From contig NZ_JAIVFS010000006.1 of assembly GCF_020829645.1 (NCBI RefSeq), positions 62,001 to 126,000 of the forward strand: 64,000 nucleotides of DNA. Direction: 5' to 3'. The notes beneath the pieces are model-generated. The model had not been told where the DNA came from, did not search any database, and worked only from the letters and a program-made list of their open reading frames with translations. The position numbers were made by a program, and so were the translations under genes. Source of the DNA: Nostoc mirabile CHAB5784. GTDB lineage: Bacteria > Cyanobacteriota > Cyanobacteriia > Cyanobacteriales > Nostocaceae. Numbering within the stretch: the stretch's first letter is position 1; the number at the start of each line of letters is the position of its first letter. Of the stretch, positions 8,012 to 16,829 are shown piece by piece.

Positions 8012-9673
8012 ATGAGAAGAAGTTGGGGAAGTCTAAAGACAGTTGCGGGTTTCTTTGGGGCGATTGCACTTACACAGTTCGGGGCAAATACTTCGGCTAT
8101 TGCGGCTGACACAGTTGTTGTGCGTTTCGGTTTATTTACAGAAACCATCTCCCTTGCTGAGTTGCAAAAGGCTGGAAAAACTGGGGAATTGCCTGGGAGT
8201 TTGCAGCCTTACGCTAAAAAATTATCTGAACAACAAAGTCGCTTCCTCTTGGGAGCGCTGGGTATGAATATACCGATGAATGTTGTCACCGTTAATAGGT
8301 TAGTTAATACCCAGATTGGTACAACTATTCTCAATGACTTTGCTACAGCCTTAGCCCGAAAGGACAAAGCTGGGGTGCAAGCGCTCAGAGCAGGATTGGT
8401 ATTAGGTTCTACTGCACCGCAAGGTCTTTCTATACTTAGTTTTATCGCGGCTTATCCCAGTAAACGCCTAGAAATTGATGTGCCACAAGCTTTTGTAGTT
8501 GCACGGAATTTGAATACAGCTTTTTGGCGCACCCAGCAATTTATGCTAGCCATCGCTCCCCAACTCGACCCCATAACACCGCAGCCTAGAACACCGCAGA
8601 TTGCTTTCCCTTTTGATCCCAGCCAACCAGGAATAGCTCAAGTAAAAATACTCAACTTAAGCCTGAATGACCAAAAGCGCGACCGGAAAATTCCAGTTGA
8701 TGTTTACTGGTCAACTGCTGCAACTCCTGACAAACCCGTAATTGTCTTTTCTCACGGCTTCGGGTCAGTCCGCACGGACTTGCATTACTTAGCAGAACAT
8801 TTAGCATCCCACGGTTATGTAGTAGCAGCTTTAGAACATCCCGGTAGTAATGAGACAAATACTAACTTAGCATTCCAAGGCAAAACCAGAGTTATAAAGC
8901 CTCAGGAGTTTTTAAATCGCCCTCAAGATATTAGTTTTGTTCTCGACGAATTAGAAAAGCTCAACCAAACGGCTAATCATCCCCTGCAAGGGAAACTTGC
9001 AACCAATAAAGCGATGGTCATTGGCTATTCTTTTGGTGGTGGTACAGCTTTAGCACTCGCTGGAGCCGAGTTACAACTCCAAGGTCTCAAACAACGCTGT
9101 AAAAAGAACTTGGCTATATTGAGTCTGGGAGAAGCTATGCAGTGCATCGCTCAAGAACTGCCAGAAAATACCTATCAACTACGGGATACTAGAATCAAAC
9201 AGGCGATCGCTCTCAATCCTACAACTTCTCTAATGTTTGGCGAAACTGGGTTAACTAAGGTGCAAGTTCCTACCCTAGTGTTAGCAGGTTCCGCAGATAA
9301 AACCACCCCAGCTTTAACTGAACAGATTGTAGGATTTGACAAAATCCCATCCCCCAAATGGCTAGTTGGTATAGTTGGCGGTACTCATCTGAGTGTAAAA
9401 GACCCCAGCACCACTTTGGATCAGATAGGACAACCAAATACACCAATTAGTGGCGGTGAAGTTGTGGGTGAACAAGCAGCAGATGTTCGCAAGTACCTTA
9501 AAGCTATAGCTTTGTCCTTTGCTTTCCAGATGACTCCAGAAGCTAAAAACTACGCTATTTTTCTGACATCAGATTATGCCCAATTTGCTTCGACTGCGGC
9601 ATTTCCATTTCGCCTAATTACGCAGATTCCTCCGGATGCTATGGCTGTGGTGAAAGAATTTGTTGGGAAATAA
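8012..9673 (+). CDS. DUF1400 alpha/beta hydrolase
   Basis: A 553-residue exported hydrolase. A signal peptide covers roughly residues 1-31 (ends SAIAADT). It is followed by an N-terminal DUF1400-like helical domain (VVVRFGLFTETISLAELQ) found almost only in cyanobacteria. The C-terminal part is an alpha/beta hydrolase: oxyanion region VFSHGFGSVRTD, nucleophile elbow GYSFGGG, and late acid/His region with LVLAGSADKTTP and GTHLS. The closest described families are dienelactone hydrolase-like and PAF-acetylhydrolase-like; the substrate is unknown but an ester is likely. Monocistronic. Confidence 0.85.
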   Translation: MRRSWGSLKTVAGFFGAIALTQFGANTSAIAADTVVVRFGLFTETISLAELQKAGKTGELPGSLQPYAKKLSEQQSRFLLGALGMNIPMNVVTVNRLVNTQIGTTILNDFATALARKDKAGVQALRAGLVLGSTAPQGLSILSFIAAYPSKRLEIDVPQAFVVARNLNTAFWRTQQFMLAIAPQLDPITPQPRTPQIAFPFDPSQPGIAQVKILNLSLNDQKRDRKIPVDVYWSTAATPDKPVIVFSHGFGSVRTDLHYLAEHLASHGYVVAALEHPGSNETNTNLAFQGKTRVIKPQEFLNRPQDISFVLDELEKLNQTANHPLQGKLATNKAMVIGYSFGGGTALALAGAELQLQGLKQRCKKNLAILSLGEAMQCIAQELPENTYQLRDTRIKQAIALNPTTSLMFGETGLTKVQVPTLVLAGSADKTTPALTEQIVGFDKIPSPKWLVGIVGGTHLSVKDPSTTLDQIGQPNTPISGGEVVGEQAADVRKYLKAIALSFAFQMTPEAKNYAIFLTSDYAQFASTAAFPFRLITQIPPDAMAVVKEFVGK

Positions 9674-10781
9674 GCGACTTCCAATTAAACAAATATCTAA
9701 TTTTGTGAGTAGCAAGCTTTAAGAGTAGGGATAGTTACGGTGTACAAGTCGAAAAAAGCTCGATTTCCATTGTTTTCTCGTTCCCATGCGGAGCATGAGA
9801 ATGGCTATTAGGGGCTGCTCAATATCTGACTGGAGGCAAAGCCTAGTGAATGCATTTCCAAGCGGGAGCCTCTTAACGAGGAAAGGCTCATCTAAGAGGT
9901 TTTACTACGCAAAACCTGTCCCTCTCAGACTCAGAGAGAAACTTGAACTAAAGTTCAAGACAGAGAGAAATTCGTCGAACTCACGTTTCTTAAAGTTCGG
10001 ATTTTTGGCGTGACCAGCCCATAAGTTACCAAACGTCTTTTACAGATGTCTAATTAAGTCATTTTTGGAGTGATATTAGCTGCTTTTGGAATGCATTCTA
10101 CTTTATAAATTAATTTATATATTCAGTAATATACAGCTTATAAAACTCCAATTAATTTTTGATATTATGTTTAAAAAAGTATATTAACTTGATAATCAAT
10201 GCATATTTACTGTTAAATCAATACTAAACTTTTACAGTAAAGCTAATTATTTAGACATAAACTTTATATTTTTCTTATTAAAAATAATAGAAACTTGAGA
10301 GTGTAAAAAAAGTAGGAGCATCTGCTGGATAATACATGTATATTCTAGGTAAAATGCCAAAAGTAAAGGAACATAGATTACTTAGTTCAAAAAGATACCT
10401 GAATATTTTTTGCATAAATTTTATTAAATTCACAAAAATACTAGAGCATTTTTATCTACTACAAGCCATATATAGCGGTTCTCAGTTGAGTAGGGTGCAA
10501 GAACCCCTTCCCCGTAAGCGAGGAGAAGGCTATGATGTACTTAATTTGATTAGGAAAAACTATACCAAAAATATCAAGGCTTGTTTTTTTACGTAGATAA
10601 TCATTAGTTTCAGACAGATAAAATAGCAATCTTAAATCATTCGTGAGAAAGAAAATTGCTGAAATACCTATAAATACGTACTTTCTCTCTACGTATTTTC
10701 TCAGGCTTAAATTCAGATTGCTATATTGTAAAACTGATATTTGATTCAGAATTAAACAATTATTTCGTTTCACTCAAGCTC
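9674..10781. other. 1.1-kb AT-rich intergenic region with repeat remnants
   Basis: No convincing gene. About 9775-10015 carries a gttcccatgcggagcatgag-type repeat and several short palindromes. About 10471-10530 begins with TATAGCGGTTCTC, the terminal sequence of the element family seen complete at 55416-55565, followed by a ccccttcccc tract. The stretch 10060-10330 is very AT-rich and featureless. Confidence 0.5.
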
Positions 10782-11450
10782 ATGGAACTTTATACAACTC
10801 TTGAAATAAAACAACTCCAGCAAAATGAAGACCTTCCTTACTTGATTGAAATTATGGAATGGGTGAAAAATTTTTTAGGAAGACCTCATCCTAACTTAGG
10901 AAGGCCCGGCGTAGTTTGCCCTTTTGTACCTCACTCTCTCAAGTCAAACAGTATTTATCTGGCAGTTATTCGCACAAAAGATTTGTGTGCAGAGCAATTA
11001 GAAGAGGTTGTTGGACGCTACCGAGATATCTTTCTTAAGATGGATGTTAAAGAACAAGAATTAGCAATAAATAGAGCTTTTTTACTCATCTTTCCTGACA
11101 TCCATATAGAAGATGCTTCTAAACTGGTAGATAGTGTCCAACAAAAACTTAAACCTTTGTTTGTTGAGTCAGGACTGATGATAGGAGAATTTCATAAACG
11201 TAATGAAACTCCTGGTCTGCACAACCCAAACTTTCGTCCACTTCGTAGCCCTATCCCCTTGTTGGCTATCCGGTTTATGGTTGAAGCTGACCTGCCCTTT
11301 CTTGAGAGTCCGGCTGATCCATACTTACGTATTCGATATCTGGAAGCTTATATAAACTGTTTTGCTAATAAGTTTACAGATGAAACAAAGTTTAAAAATG
11401 CTCATCAAGCATTAGCTTTAGCGAAAGAACAAACAGCTATTTTCAAGTAA
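10782..11450 (+). CDS. DUF6875-like protein
   Basis: A 222-residue soluble protein. The segment FLGRPHPNLGRPGVVCPFVP resembles the DUF6875 signature, with a conserved cysteine and prolines; a second block, ETPGLHNPNFRPLRSPIPLLAIRFM, also fits that family as I remember it. DUF6875 proteins are often found near natural-product genes; their reaction is unknown. The start ATG follows aagctc without an obvious Shine-Dalgarno sequence. It is separate from the secretion island by the phnI remnant and the HTH gene, so a link to that island is only positional. Confidence 0.6.
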   Translation: MELYTTLEIKQLQQNEDLPYLIEIMEWVKNFLGRPHPNLGRPGVVCPFVPHSLKSNSIYLAVIRTKDLCAEQLEEVVGRYRDIFLKMDVKEQELAINRAFLLIFPDIHIEDASKLVDSVQQKLKPLFVESGLMIGEFHKRNETPGLHNPNFRPLRSPIPLLAIRFMVEADLPFLESPADPYLRIRYLEAYINCFANKFTDETKFKNAHQALALAKEQTAIFK

Positions 11451-11513
11451 ATATACCACTCTGTAGAGGCACATCAATGCTCATGCGTGTCAACATTGGG
11501 CTGCTGCCACAAG

Positions 11514-11696
11514 TCAAGAAGTGGCAGCGCCCACTAAAGCCATTGATATGGCTTTTCGTTCGTTATAACCAAAAGTCAGTTCATAACCACAGGTGAACTG
11601 AGCAGGTAATTCTTTACTACCTTTAAACTGATTTACGATCTGCACTTCAGTAATGGTAATAAGCTGTTTCACATTCATCACTGTTGTCACAAAAAA
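11514..11696 (-). pseudogene. phnI: Remnant of C-P lyase subunit gene phnI
   Basis: Reading the minus strand gives a frame of about 54 residues from the ATG at 11678. It contains ELPAQFTCGYELTFGYNER followed by KAISMALV. This lines up with the internal PhnI segment that in Escherichia coli reads PPHFTRGYGLVFGMSERKA, then MAMALVDRAL, preceded in both by a TE(V/C)..VN.F stretch. PhnI belongs to the carbon-phosphorus lyase core that breaks down phosphonates and is about 350-370 residues, so less than one sixth is left. The frame is lost right after MALVG, and upstream it is cut off by the HTH gene. No other phn gene is visible in the window. Confidence 0.75.
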
Positions 11697-12224
11697 CTAG
11701 GCTCGATATGCGATGCTGAAATCTTTTTGATGTAAGGTTTCTTGCTTAGTTGTGTTGCCTTTTGGTCGGGTGGAAAGCCCCATCTCCTTGAGCAAACGGT
11801 TAATGTGACAACTGCTTACCTGAATTCCCAATTCTTTTGCCAAATGCTTGCTTAACCATTGTGCTGTCCAGTGCTCAAATGAATAGCCAACAAGGCGCGG
11901 ACTATGGCTTACCAATTCTTTTAAGCGAGCGAGGTATTGCTCATTCACAGTTTTAGGTCGTCCCATCAAGTGATCGCTCCATTTTTGAGCTTGTCCTGTT
12001 TGTGCGATCGTAATCCAGTAGCGTGCAGTTTCTTGAGAACATCCCAAAGCTTCACAAATTTGAGCCTGAGATTCACCTGCATCGAAAAGCAGCATAATTT
12101 CAATGCGACGGCGGTATTCTGCACGTAAGTCGGTTTCTAAGCTTTTCAGTAGGTATCTGCGCTGAAAAGGTGTTAAGCAAAGACCTGGATTTTCCATAAC
12201 GATTCCTCTTGGTAGAACTTGCAC
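11697..12224 (-). CDS. IS630-type helix-turn-helix protein without catalytic domain
   Basis: A 175-residue protein made of two DNA-binding parts. Residues 30-70 (RIEIMLLFDAGESQAQICEALGCSQETARYW) form a clear helix-turn-helix, followed by a winged-helix linker part (GRPKTVNEQYLARLKELV; SKHLAKELGIQVSSCHINRLLKEMGLSTRPK). This is the usual N-terminal half of IS630/Tc1 transposases, but the DDE catalytic domain that should follow is missing; the frame ends and phnI-derived DNA starts. It could be a truncated transposase or a domesticated regulator. It lies upstream of and divergent from the secretion island. Confidence 0.7.
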   Translation of the reverse strand: MQVLPRGIVMENPGLCLTPFQRRYLLKSLETDLRAEYRRRIEIMLLFDAGESQAQICEALGCSQETARYWITIAQTGQAQKWSDHLMGRPKTVNEQYLARLKELVSHSPRLVGYSFEHWTAQWLSKHLAKELGIQVSSCHINRLLKEMGLSTRPKGNTTKQETLHQKDFSIAYRA

Positions 12225-12638
12225 TCTTTGGAAGTTCGTTTAGCTTCTTTGCGAACCTCTGCTTACTTCTCGGAATCAAAAGTCTATCAATTCCACAACT
12301 TGTTACAAAAATTCATAATTATCAAGTGAATTAGCATCACTATAGCTTTTTAAGCCTTTATATAGTGAAAACCAGAAAGGATAGAGATATACTTTTTTAA
12401 ATTCCATGATTTGGAGTAGTCAAAGGACGTTATAACATTTTAGTTTGGAAGATAAAAATAACTATTTTTTGATAACCAGCAAGCATTTTAACAAGAAAAC
12501 ATAAGTCATTGATTTATGAGTAATAAATCAGTTTTTAGTACTTGATTTTATTGATTAAATCTCAGAATATTTAAATGGAATTAAACAATTCATTACTAAT
12601 TTCCCATCACTATTAATCTGAAATGAAGGAAAGTGACA
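12225..12638 (+). promoter_or_regulatory. AT-rich leader of the first crystallin gene
   Basis: No gene. The last 105 bp (12533-12638) are clearly related to 13612-13721 in front of the second crystallin gene: both contain taatctcaga, a ggaatta.acaa stretch and the identical end ctgaaatgaaggaaagtgac. This conserved leader should hold the promoter, the ribosome binding site ggaaag and possibly a regulatory site. Confidence 0.6.
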
Positions 12639-12998
12639 ATGTTAAACCCCAAAGAATACTTCAAACAACTTGATGCAACTCTTACCGTCATGGAACTTGA
12701 CGATGAGGTTGCTGCTACCTGTAGTGGAGGTGCTGCTCCTGTGAGTTTATATGAAGATATCAACTATGGTGGGGCTGTCAATAATATTTATGGAAATGAT
12801 GACAACCTTGACAACGCCCTTCGCGGTAGCGGCTGGAATAATAGAACTTCCTCCATTGTAATTAGAGAAGGAACATGGACGATATTTGAAGACAGTGGCT
12901 ATAAAGGGCGGTCTAAAGTACTGGGACCGGGGAGATACCCTAACCCCGAAGCATTTGGTCTTCGAAACGACTCATTGACTGCTATTCGAAGACTATAA
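12639..12998 (+). CDS. Double-glycine leader beta/gamma-crystallin-like peptide 1
   Basis: A 119-residue precursor. The leader (MLNPKEYFKQLDATLTVMEL, then DDEVAATCSGG) ends in a Gly-Gly site, the recognition signal of C39-peptidase exporters. The cargo of about 88 residues is a beta/gamma-crystallin-type domain: VSLYEDINYGG and TIFEDSGYKGRSKVLGPGRY are Greek-key strands with the Y/F-x-x-x-x-[FY]-x-G signature. Such domains bind calcium in bacteria. The ATG at 12639 sits 6-8 bp after ggaaag, which is better than the GTG two codons earlier. Export by the downstream ABC transporter is inferred from the leader and from proximity. Confidence 0.8.
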   Translation: MLNPKEYFKQLDATLTVMELDDEVAATCSGGAAPVSLYEDINYGGAVNNIYGNDDNLDNALRGSGWNNRTSSIVIREGTWTIFEDSGYKGRSKVLGPGRYPNPEAFGLRNDSLTAIRRL

Positions 12999-13079
12999 CT
13001 CTAGTCTTCCGGTAACAGTTGCTTGTTTTTTGTGTCCAGACATAAAGAACAAGCAATTTTAACAATACTAAAGGAGAAA

Positions 13080-13397
13080 ATGATGGAAATGCTCAACTAT
13101 CTTCATGATGAACCTCTATTTGCCGAATTAAAACCTGAAGAAGCAGAAACTATAAAGGGAGGTCTAACTTTCAGTGAACCGTACACGACTCAGGGTGTCT
13201 CTACTCGGCTAAGAATTCGTTCTGGGCCAAGCATTGACGACGACAACATTGTTGGGTACTGGTATCCCGGTCAGGTCAAGTACTTGCAGTCCCCAGCTAT
13301 TCTGAAGAACGGATTCCGTAAATTCAGTTCTTCTGTGAATAAGTGGGTATCGATCAAGTTTATCAAGCGGGCACCAGGCAAACCTCTTCCTGATTAG
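13080..13397 (+). CDS. Double-glycine leader SH3b-like peptide
   Basis: A 105-residue precursor. The ATG at 13080 follows aaaggagaaa, an excellent ribosome binding site, so longer frames from 13023 are not favoured. The leader MMEMLNYLHDEPLFAELKPE and EAETIKGG ends in Gly-Gly. The cargo resembles a bacterial SH3 domain: STRLRIRSGPSIDDDNIVGY followed by WYPGQ, with the LxIRSGPS signature, and KWVSIKFI near the end. Bacterial SH3b domains usually bind cell-wall or peptide ligands. It lies between two crystallin-type genes of the same leader class, about 80 bp after the first, so a shared exporter is likely. Confidence 0.75.
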   Translation: MMEMLNYLHDEPLFAELKPEEAETIKGGLTFSEPYTTQGVSTRLRIRSGPSIDDDNIVGYWYPGQVKYLQSPAILKNGFRKFSSSVNKWVSIKFIKRAPGKPLPD

Positions 13398-13721
13398 GCA
13401 AGGCAAACACTCAGAAATCTAAAAGCTGAACCCTAGCTTTAATCTGAGCAAATAATTTGATTAAACTTTACGTTTGTAGGGGCGTACAACGATAGATCGC
13501 TCCTACATGAAATTTTTTATGTTCAAAAACAAATTTGCAAAATCAAAGTATTTTTTTATATAAAATATTTGAATAATGAAAACATAATTACTTTAGTTAT
13601 GCAAATAAAATCACTTTTAAACTATTGACTTTATAGATTTAATCTCAGAAGCTTTAAGTGGAATTAGACAACTTTTCACTAATTCCATTTCAATATAAAT
13701 CTGAAATGAAGGAAAGTGACA
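13398..13721 (+). promoter_or_regulatory. Leader region of the second crystallin gene
   Basis: No gene. It holds a short taggggcgtac palindromic tract near 13480 and then, at 13612-13721, the second copy of the leader seen before the first crystallin gene, ending in the same ctgaaatgaaggaaagtgac. Confidence 0.6.
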
Positions 13722-14120
13722 ATGTTAAACACGAAAGAATACTTAAATCAACTTGATACAAATCTTGCCGTTAAGAAAGTTGATGATGAGGTCGCTGCTA
13801 CTTACAGCGGCGGTAGAGTCTATCACACTGCGAACCCTCTTGATGGGGATATAATTTTATATACAAATCCAGGGTTCACAGGAAAAGCTTTAGGAATTAA
13901 GGCAACAGTAGTCGGTCAGGGTGATAGCAATATCGGGTTTACTAGAGGCAAATTAAACGGTTTTAATGATAAAATCTCATCTTTTATAATTAAACGGGGT
14001 AAGTGGGCGTTGTATAAAGCCTATAAATATGGCGAGTTTGTGACGACTTATAGTAGCTCACAGGCTCGTCTTCCTTCTTCAATAGATAACCAATTAACTT
14101 CTATCAAACGCGTAGGGTAA
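13722..14120 (+). CDS. Double-glycine leader beta/gamma-crystallin-like peptide 2
   Basis: A 132-residue paralogue of the first crystallin-type gene. The leader MLNTKEYLNQLDTNLAVKKV then DDEVAATYSGG differs from the first by few residues, mainly Cys to Tyr before the Gly-Gly site. The cargo carries two Greek-key halves, IILYTNPGFTGKALGIKA and WALYKAYKYGEFVTTYSS, each with the aromatic-glycine spacing of beta/gamma-crystallins, and ends in LTSIKRVG, like LTAIRRL in copy 1. The cargo has diverged much more than the leader and promoter. ATG at 13722 is placed after ggaaagtgac. Confidence 0.8.
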   Translation: MLNTKEYLNQLDTNLAVKKVDDEVAATYSGGRVYHTANPLDGDIILYTNPGFTGKALGIKATVVGQGDSNIGFTRGKLNGFNDKISSFIIKRGKWALYKAYKYGEFVTTYSSSQARLPSSIDNQLTSIKRVG

Positions 14121-14280
14121 ATCTATAGCGCTACATCCGTTCAAAATAGCAGGGCGAATGACCTATTTTCGCCGTTAGTCTCGTCCGGCTTCCGCACTAA
14201 CGAATTTAATTAAGTTGACCTACTTACTCATTTTTGAGTTGAGTCAACACCTCTAACATTCATTTTGAAAACTAGCTCTG

Positions 14281-14300
14281 GTCGGGGTGAAAGCCCCGAC
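14281..14300. promoter_or_regulatory. Perfect hairpin before the exporter gene
   Basis: GTCGGGG and CCCCGAC form a 7-bp stem around a 6-base loop, 31 bp before the ATG of the ABC exporter. There is no T-tract, so it is a weak terminator at best. It could be an attenuator or a processing site between the abundant peptide mRNAs and the exporter mRNA. A second stem (ggcgaa / ttcgcc) lies near 14150. Confidence 0.4.
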
Positions 14301-14330
14301 TCACTTTCTCCTATGCGTAAGTTCTAAGTT

Positions 14331-16547
14331 ATGAAATACCAAAGTGTACTTCAACACAGCGAAGAAGACTGTGGTGCTGCTTGCATTGCTACTATTGCCA
14401 AACACTACGGACGCACCTTTGCCATTAGTCGAATGCGGGAAGTAGTTGGTACAGGATCGCGGGGAACCAGCCTGCTGGGTTTGAGGCGGGGTGCAGAAAC
14501 TCTAGGATTTAATACGCGTCAAGTTAAAGCCTCGGTGCAACTGCTTGACCAATTGCATAAAGCCCCTCTACCTGCCATCATTCACTGGAAAGGCTACCAC
14601 TGGGTCGTTTTATACGGGCAAAAGGGGAAAAAATACGTAATCGCTGACCCAGGTGTAGGTATCCGCTATCTCACCCGCGAGGAGTTGCTCGAAGGGTGGG
14701 GTAATGGCATCATGCTGCTGCTAACGCCAGACGACAGCCGCTTTTATCAGCAATCAGATGATAAAATTGGCGGCTTTGGGCGTTATCTGATGCGGGTTTT
14801 ACCCTATCGCGCCATTCTCATTCAAGCGATCGCAATTAACATCGTCATCGGACTACTTTCCCTTGTCTCTCCTTTAATGATGCAATTGCTTACTGATGAC
14901 GTGCTAGTGCGGGGAGATACTCAGCTGCTAACCGTCGTGGCAATTGGGGCGATCGCTATGAGTCTATTTAGCAGTGCGATCGGTTTAGTCCAGTCTCACC
15001 TAATTGGTCACTTTGGTCAACGACTGCAATTAGGACTGATTCTAGAATACGGGCGACAACTGTTGCGTTTGCCCCTCTCGTACTTTGAAGGACGACGCAG
15101 TGGGGAAGTAGTCAGCCGGATTGCCGATGTAGATCATATCAATGAGCTAGTTTCCCAAATTGTCCTCGGTTTACCCAGCCAATTTTTTATTGCCTTGGTT
15201 TCCTTGGGCTTCATGCTCTTTTACAGTTGGGGGCTGACTTTGGCTTCTGTAGCTGCCTTTATTATTGTCACCCTCGTCAACCTGCTTTTTCTCCCAGCTT
15301 TGCGCCAGAAAACCCGCAGTGCGATCGTGTTGGGTACAGAAAACCAAGGCTTTCTCGTTGAAACTTTTCGCGGTGTCCAGGTGCTAAAAACTACTCAAGC
15401 CACTCCCCAAGCTTGGCAAGAGTATCAGGCAAATTATGGTCGGCTTGCTAACTTGGGCTGGAGTACGATGAAGCTGGGGCTTTATAGTGGCACAATTACT
15501 AATATTATTTCTACTTTTACTAGTATTGCCTTACTGTGGTTAGGCTCCTACCTGGTAATTAATCGCACTTTGAGCATCGGTCAGTTGCTAGCGTTTAGTG
15601 GTATGAGTGGCAACTTTCTCGGCTTTTTGGGTTCAGTTATCGGCTTAGTTGATGAGTTTATCACTGCCCAGATTGTCATCCAACGCCTGACGGAGGTGAT
15701 TGATGCTACCCCAGAAGACGACAAAGACGAGAAAAAGCCTTGGGCAGAACTTAAGGGCAATGTAGATATTACTTGCACCAACCTTAATTTCCACCACGCA
15801 GGTAGAGTTGACTTGCTGCAAGATTTTTCGCTGATTATCCCTGGCGGTCAAGTCATTGGCTTGATTGGTAAATCCGGTTGTGGTAAAAGCACCTTCGCCA
15901 AACTGCTTGCTGGTTTATATCTCCTTCAGTCTGGCAATATCCGCTATGGCATCTATAATCAGCAAGACCTCTCGATGGAATGTCTGCGGCAACAGGTCGT
16001 GCTAGTACCTCAAGAACCTCACTTCTGGAGTCGCTCAATTATTGAAAACTTCCGCTTCAGCTATCCTCAAATAACCTTTGAACAAATTGTGCAAGCTTGC
16101 GAGATTGCTGGTGCAGACGAGTTTATTAGTAAACTGCCCGATAAGTATCAAACTGTTTTAGGCGAATTTGGCGCGAATCTTTCTGGTGGACAACGGCAAA
16201 GATTAGCGATCGCTAGAGCTATAGTTACTGACCCGCCAATATTAATTTTAGATGAATCCACTGGCGCTCTCGACCCAGTAAGTGAAGCCAAACTGCTAGA
16301 CAGGCTGCTGTCTCATCGGCAGGGCAAAACCACAATTATGATTAGCCATCGCCCCAAAGTCATCGGGCGGGCTGATTGGATTGTACTGCTGGAAGAAGGG
16401 CGTTTGAAAATCCAAGGCACTCCAGAGGCTCTGCGCCATCAACCTGGTGAACACTTAGACTTTTTAGACGGTGTTGAGCCATTTACAAATGGTTTAGTGC
16501 CATTCTCTTCTAACTCTAACGGTAAATTCAGCGCAACCAGTAAATAA
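14331..16547 (+). CDS. C39-peptidase ABC exporter
   Basis: A 738-residue three-domain protein. The N-terminal C39 peptidase has Cys14 (EEDCGAAC), His90 (GYHWVVLY) and Asp106 (IADPG), the full catalytic set that cuts after Gly-Gly leaders. Six membrane helices follow (about 150-440). The nucleotide-binding domain has Walker A GKSGCGKST from 513, signature LSGGQ from 617 and Walker B ILILDES with Asp641 and Glu642. It should process and export the three leader peptides just upstream. The HlyD gene after it supplies the periplasmic adaptor; the outer-membrane TolC channel must come from elsewhere. The stop codon is immediately joined by a MITE. Confidence 0.93.
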   Translation: MKYQSVLQHSEEDCGAACIATIAKHYGRTFAISRMREVVGTGSRGTSLLGLRRGAETLGFNTRQVKASVQLLDQLHKAPLPAIIHWKGYHWVVLYGQKGKKYVIADPGVGIRYLTREELLEGWGNGIMLLLTPDDSRFYQQSDDKIGGFGRYLMRVLPYRAILIQAIAINIVIGLLSLVSPLMMQLLTDDVLVRGDTQLLTVVAIGAIAMSLFSSAIGLVQSHLIGHFGQRLQLGLILEYGRQLLRLPLSYFEGRRSGEVVSRIADVDHINELVSQIVLGLPSQFFIALVSLGFMLFYSWGLTLASVAAFIIVTLVNLLFLPALRQKTRSAIVLGTENQGFLVETFRGVQVLKTTQATPQAWQEYQANYGRLANLGWSTMKLGLYSGTITNIISTFTSIALLWLGSYLVINRTLSIGQLLAFSGMSGNFLGFLGSVIGLVDEFITAQIVIQRLTEVIDATPEDDKDEKKPWAELKGNVDITCTNLNFHHAGRVDLLQDFSLIIPGGQVIGLIGKSGCGKSTFAKLLAGLYLLQSGNIRYGIYNQQDLSMECLRQQVVLVPQEPHFWSRSIIENFRFSYPQITFEQIVQACEIAGADEFISKLPDKYQTVLGEFGANLSGGQRQRLAIARAIVTDPPILILDESTGALDPVSEAKLLDRLLSHRQGKTTIMISHRPKVIGRADWIVLLEEGRLKIQGTPEALRHQPGEHLDFLDGVEPFTNGLVPFSSNSNGKFSATSK

Positions 16548-16822
16548 GCTGATGCGCGTCTAGATTGTACATTGCAATCGTTAATAAGTAACTACGCAAA
16601 ATTAATTACAGTCATTGCGAGCGAAGCGAAGCAATCGCAAGGGTTAAGATTGCTTCATTTCGCTTCTCTACGAGACGCTACCGCGAACGCTGCATTCGCA
16701 ATGACATTGTGTAATTAATTATGTTTATCTACTTATTGTCCTTTGAAATACAAATGACTAATGACAAATGACTAATGACAACCCTCACGAGTAAATATCC
16801 AATTTAAATGCGTAACAGCTTA
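16545..16822. mobile_element. MITE with TAAGCTG ends, interrupted by a second element
   Basis: The left part (16545-16580) and right part (16738-16822) match 55964-56000 and 56030-56114 almost base for base. The ends are inverted (TAAGCTGATGCGC versus TAAGCTGTTACGC on the opposite strand). This copy starts exactly on the TAA stop of the exporter gene and fills most of the gap before the HlyD gene. Its central part contains another palindromic element. Confidence 0.7.
16581..16737. mobile_element. Palindromic element nested in the TAAGCTG MITE
   Basis: About 157 bp with long imperfect inverted ends (AATAAGTA, AATTAATTACA and GTCATTGCGA blocks on both sides). The matching locus at 55964-56114 has only about 30 bp here. 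A relative lies at about 42518-42780. Confidence 0.65.
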
Positions 16823-16829
16823 AAACAGT

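Noticed and set aside
9786..10013. 75-codon frame on the plus strand
   Set aside because: It lies in a region of short palindromes and repeat sequence and has no start signal; most likely noncoding.
10336..10773. Overlapping frames on both strands before the DUF6875-like gene
   Set aside because: Low-complexity AT-rich sequence crossed by a known repeat end (TATAGCGGTTCTC); no protein character.
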